A stretch of DNA of 64,000 nucleotides from assembly GCA_964571855.1 (NCBI GenBank), contig CAZNDO010000017.1:1-64000 (forward strand). The letters run 5' to 3'. Each line of letters opens with the position of its first letter. The stretch's first letter is position 1. The position numbers and the translations under genes are program-made. Shown here piece by piece: positions 62,284 through 64,000 of this stretch. The DNA is from CAYYFX01 sp964571855. GTDB lineage: Bacteria; ARS69. A model generated the notes under the pieces. The model was not told the DNA's origin, searched no databases, and saw only the letters and a list, made by a program, of their open reading frames with translations.

Positions 62284-63389
62284 CAGACTTTGTCGCCTAC
62301 ATCAGCAGCCGCTTGCGGGAAGTTCCGGATCGGGTCCACACGACCGCTGAAGGTCACGTTCCCTTCGAGTCCGCAGAAGCACTTGCCGCACGCCTCGGTC
62401 AGCTTGCCGCTGCGGATCCGTTCGCGAAGCGGATGGGGCTCATTGAGGACTTCGTGCACGCTCTTCCGCTTCACGGAGTCCTCGGTCGGCAGGATGGCAC
62501 AGATCGACACACGGCCGTCGTGCCCCAGGGAGATCCGCTCGCACGCTACCAGGCAGTAGAACTTGTTCACGAGGCCGTCGTAGCTCGGTCGGCCGGCGGC
62601 GCGGTTCCGGAAGTAGCGGCCGATCCAACGCAGGAGTTCGCCGGCGTTGGTCGCCAACCCGAACTCCCGGGCCCGGCCCACGGCGCGCCGGAGGGTCCGC
62701 TCCAGTTCGGGCACTTCTTCCGGGATCAGGAGCAGTTCCGGCTTCCCGACCTTCGCCGTGAGAGGCGGGTAGTTCGGGGCGTCGGTGACCGGCTGGAAAC
62801 CGACGGACGTGAACCCGTGCTCGGCCGCCAGGGGCACCAGCTCGTCCACCCGGCGGAAGTTCAGCCGGGTGATCACCGCCCTCAGGTTCCGCCGGGTGCG
62901 GCGCAGGCGCGCCAGCGCGGCCAGCGTCTCCCGGGCCATCCGGTTCGCGTGCGGGCTGTTGCGGATCGCGTTGTGCTCTTCGGGAACGACGGAGTCCAGC
63001 GACAGGTCGATCTCCGCCACGTGCTGGTCCAGAACGGCCAGACGGGCGTCATCGAACGCGCGGGGAACCGATCCGCTCGTGATGGTGGAGACCCGGAGCC
63101 CGGCGCGCGCGAAGCCGATAAGCACTTCCGAAATGTCCCGCCGGACGAAGGGCTCCCCACCGCCGACGAACACACCCTGCACGCCTTCTCGGGCGATGTC
63201 ATCCGCCAGGACCCGCAACTCCTCGGTCGTCCAGTCCTTGTGGTGATCCAGGGACCGGCACTCGCACATCAGGCAGTCCAGCGGGCAGCGGCCGGTCACG
63301 TTCAGGTCGACGACCCGGATTCGCGTCCGGCCGGCGCGGTAGTCGCGGATGGTGGCGAGGTTCTCGGCCACCGCGGCAAGAAGTCCCAT
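62256..63389 (-). CDS. Radical SAM enzyme with SPASM-like C-terminal cysteines
   Basis: 377 residues; GGAGGGG precedes the ATG. The radical SAM cluster motif CPLDCLMC (CX3CX2C) is at about 35-42, followed by VFVGGGEPFVRRD, the GGE motif. The C-terminus has further cysteines (FYCLVACERISLGHDGRVSICAILP and ACGKCFCGLEGN), as in SPASM/twitch proteins that hold auxiliary iron-sulfur clusters and modify peptides or other substrates. The N-terminal VVDLNVTGRC is typical of the family used for peptide maturation. The substrate is unknown; the small tail-frame immediately downstream could encode a substrate or partner, but this is weak. Confidence 0.93.
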   Translation of the reverse strand: MGLLAAVAENLATIRDYRAGRTRIRVVDLNVTGRCPLDCLMCECRSLDHHKDWTTEELRVLADDIAREGVQGVFVGGGEPFVRRDISEVLIGFARAGLRVSTITSGSVPRAFDDARLAVLDQHVAEIDLSLDSVVPEEHNAIRNSPHANRMARETLAALARLRRTRRNLRAVITRLNFRRVDELVPLAAEHGFTSVGFQPVTDAPNYPPLTAKVGKPELLLIPEEVPELERTLRRAVGRAREFGLATNAGELLRWIGRYFRNRAAGRPSYDGLVNKFYCLVACERISLGHDGRVSICAILPTEDSVKRKSVHEVLNEPHPLRERIRSGKLTEACGKCFCGLEGNVTFSGRVDPIRNFPQAAADVGDKVWKRIAGGSP

Positions 63390-63464
63390 TCCCGATGTCC
63401 CCTCCGGCAGTCGATGCGAGGCGCATCCTACGTTACATTGGTCTCCGACTCAACGGGGGCGCGC

Positions 63465-64000
63465 ATGCATCGGGGATTGAAGACGGGGCGTGCGGTGCGC
63501 GTCGTGTGCGGCGCCGGGGTGTTCCTCGCCGCCGCGGCCGGGGCCGGGGCGACGTACTACGGGAAGGGTCCTCTGCCCCTGGCGTCCGATGCCGCCCGGT
63601 TCGGGGGATCGGCCGTCGCCCGACTGCTGTACGCCGGAGACCTCCGGCAGGCCCGGACGCTCTCCGCGGCGTACGTCGTTGGGGTTCCGCGGTCGTCGCC
63701 GGGGGCTCCCGCGGAAACCTGGGCGGCGGCGGCCCGAACCGCGCCCCGGCTGGCCTTCGACGCGCGCAGCGCCGGCCTGGTCAGCCTCCCGTCCCATGCC
63801 TTCGTCTACGAGTCACCGGACAGCCCGTTCCTGGCGAGGCTTCGCGAGGACCAGGGCTTGGACGAGGTGATCGCCGGGCACTCCGATGAGTACGAGGCGC
63901 AGCTCGCCCTCGGGCGGTGGGCAGGAACGCGCTTCCCCCACCGGATGGATGTGCGCCCCCCGGATTATCCCTGGTTCGACCCCGTGCTCCTGCTTGATGC
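63465..64000 (+). CDS. Exported protein, 3' end off window; possible transglutaminase-like domain
   Basis: 178 codons are present, from the ATG at 63465 (GGGGG upstream). A signal or anchor peptide (VRVVCGAGVFLAAAAGAGATYY) leads into soluble sequence: FVYESPDSPFLARLREDQGLDEVIAGHSDEYEAQLALGRWAGTRFPHRMDVRPP. The LREDxGLDEVIAG...E..QLxLxRW block resembles the start of some transglutaminase-like exported enzymes, but the catalytic Cys-His-Asp region would lie beyond the edge. It is divergent from the radical SAM gene, 75 bases apart. Confidence 0.65.
   Translation, partial: MHRGLKTGRAVRVVCGAGVFLAAAAGAGATYYGKGPLPLASDAARFGGSAVARLLYAGDLRQARTLSAAYVVGVPRSSPGAPAETWAAAARTAPRLAFDARSAGLVSLPSHAFVYESPDSPFLARLREDQGLDEVIAGHSDEYEAQLALGRWAGTRFPHRMDVRPPDYPWFDPVLLLD

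Overview
The window is very GC-rich (about 70% by eye) bacterial chromosome with dense, tightly packed genes and many ATGA/GTGA/TTGA start-stop overlaps. It has no rRNA, complete tRNA, CRISPR array or clear prophage. Seven exported proteins end in a FlgD/type-A-like Ig tail (pattern AGxYxYRL...RKMxLLR). Serine/threonine kinases, ECF sigma factors and outer-membrane-type beta-strands also occur. This mix suggests a Gram-negative, uncultivated FCB-related lineage of the Eisenbacteria/Krumholzibacteria/Gemmatimonadota kind. That placement is inference; no marker gene here fixes it.

Layout. 1-10 kb: a D-amino-acid-dehydrogenase-like enzyme cut by the left edge, two secreted FlgD-tail proteins each followed by a GC-rich hairpin, an ECF42-type sigma factor with a DGPF/YciI protein, and a Ser/Thr kinase with TPRs. 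10-19.9 kb: small regulatory units. These are a TetR regulator with an exported AhpD-like protein, an ArsR-like regulator with a CPBP protease, an FG-GAP/UnbV protein, a histidine kinase/response regulator pair, a DUF134-NifX/NifB-like pair, an NmrA-like protein and a His-rich Tat peptide. 19.8-28.3 kb: a five-gene minus-strand operon (ECF sigma, Ser/Thr kinase, exported TPR-CHAT protease, membrane protein, subtilase), with a divergent membrane kinase next to it.

30.1-47.5 kb is the most coherent system: a glucan-utilisation locus. A ROK repressor is encoded beside an SBP5/Opp-type ABC importer, a GH1 beta-glucosidase, a GH2-like hydrolase fused to a probable outer-membrane barrel, a secreted GH16 laminarinase-type enzyme, a BIG2/carbohydrate-binding lipoprotein and two secreted carbohydrate-binding proteins. 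Three 25-bp palindromes (ACTTTGTTCG-N5-CGAACAAAGT) occur only at the three promoter regions driving these genes, so the whole locus reads as one ROK regulon. GH16 would cut the polymer outside the cell, binding proteins and the barrel-linked hydrolase would hold and trim it at the surface, the ABC importer would bring oligomers in, and GH1 would finish them to glucose.

47.5-64 kb is more mosaic and visibly less GC-rich: an AbiEi/AbiEii toxin-antitoxin pair, a GIY-YIG nuclease and a decayed copy of its start, more secreted beta-propeller/lectin-like proteins, an ECF/anti-sigma pair, an M16 protease, a single-chain tandem PemK/MazF-like protein, a DUF2335 protein with a small partner, a radical SAM enzyme and a partial gene at the right edge.
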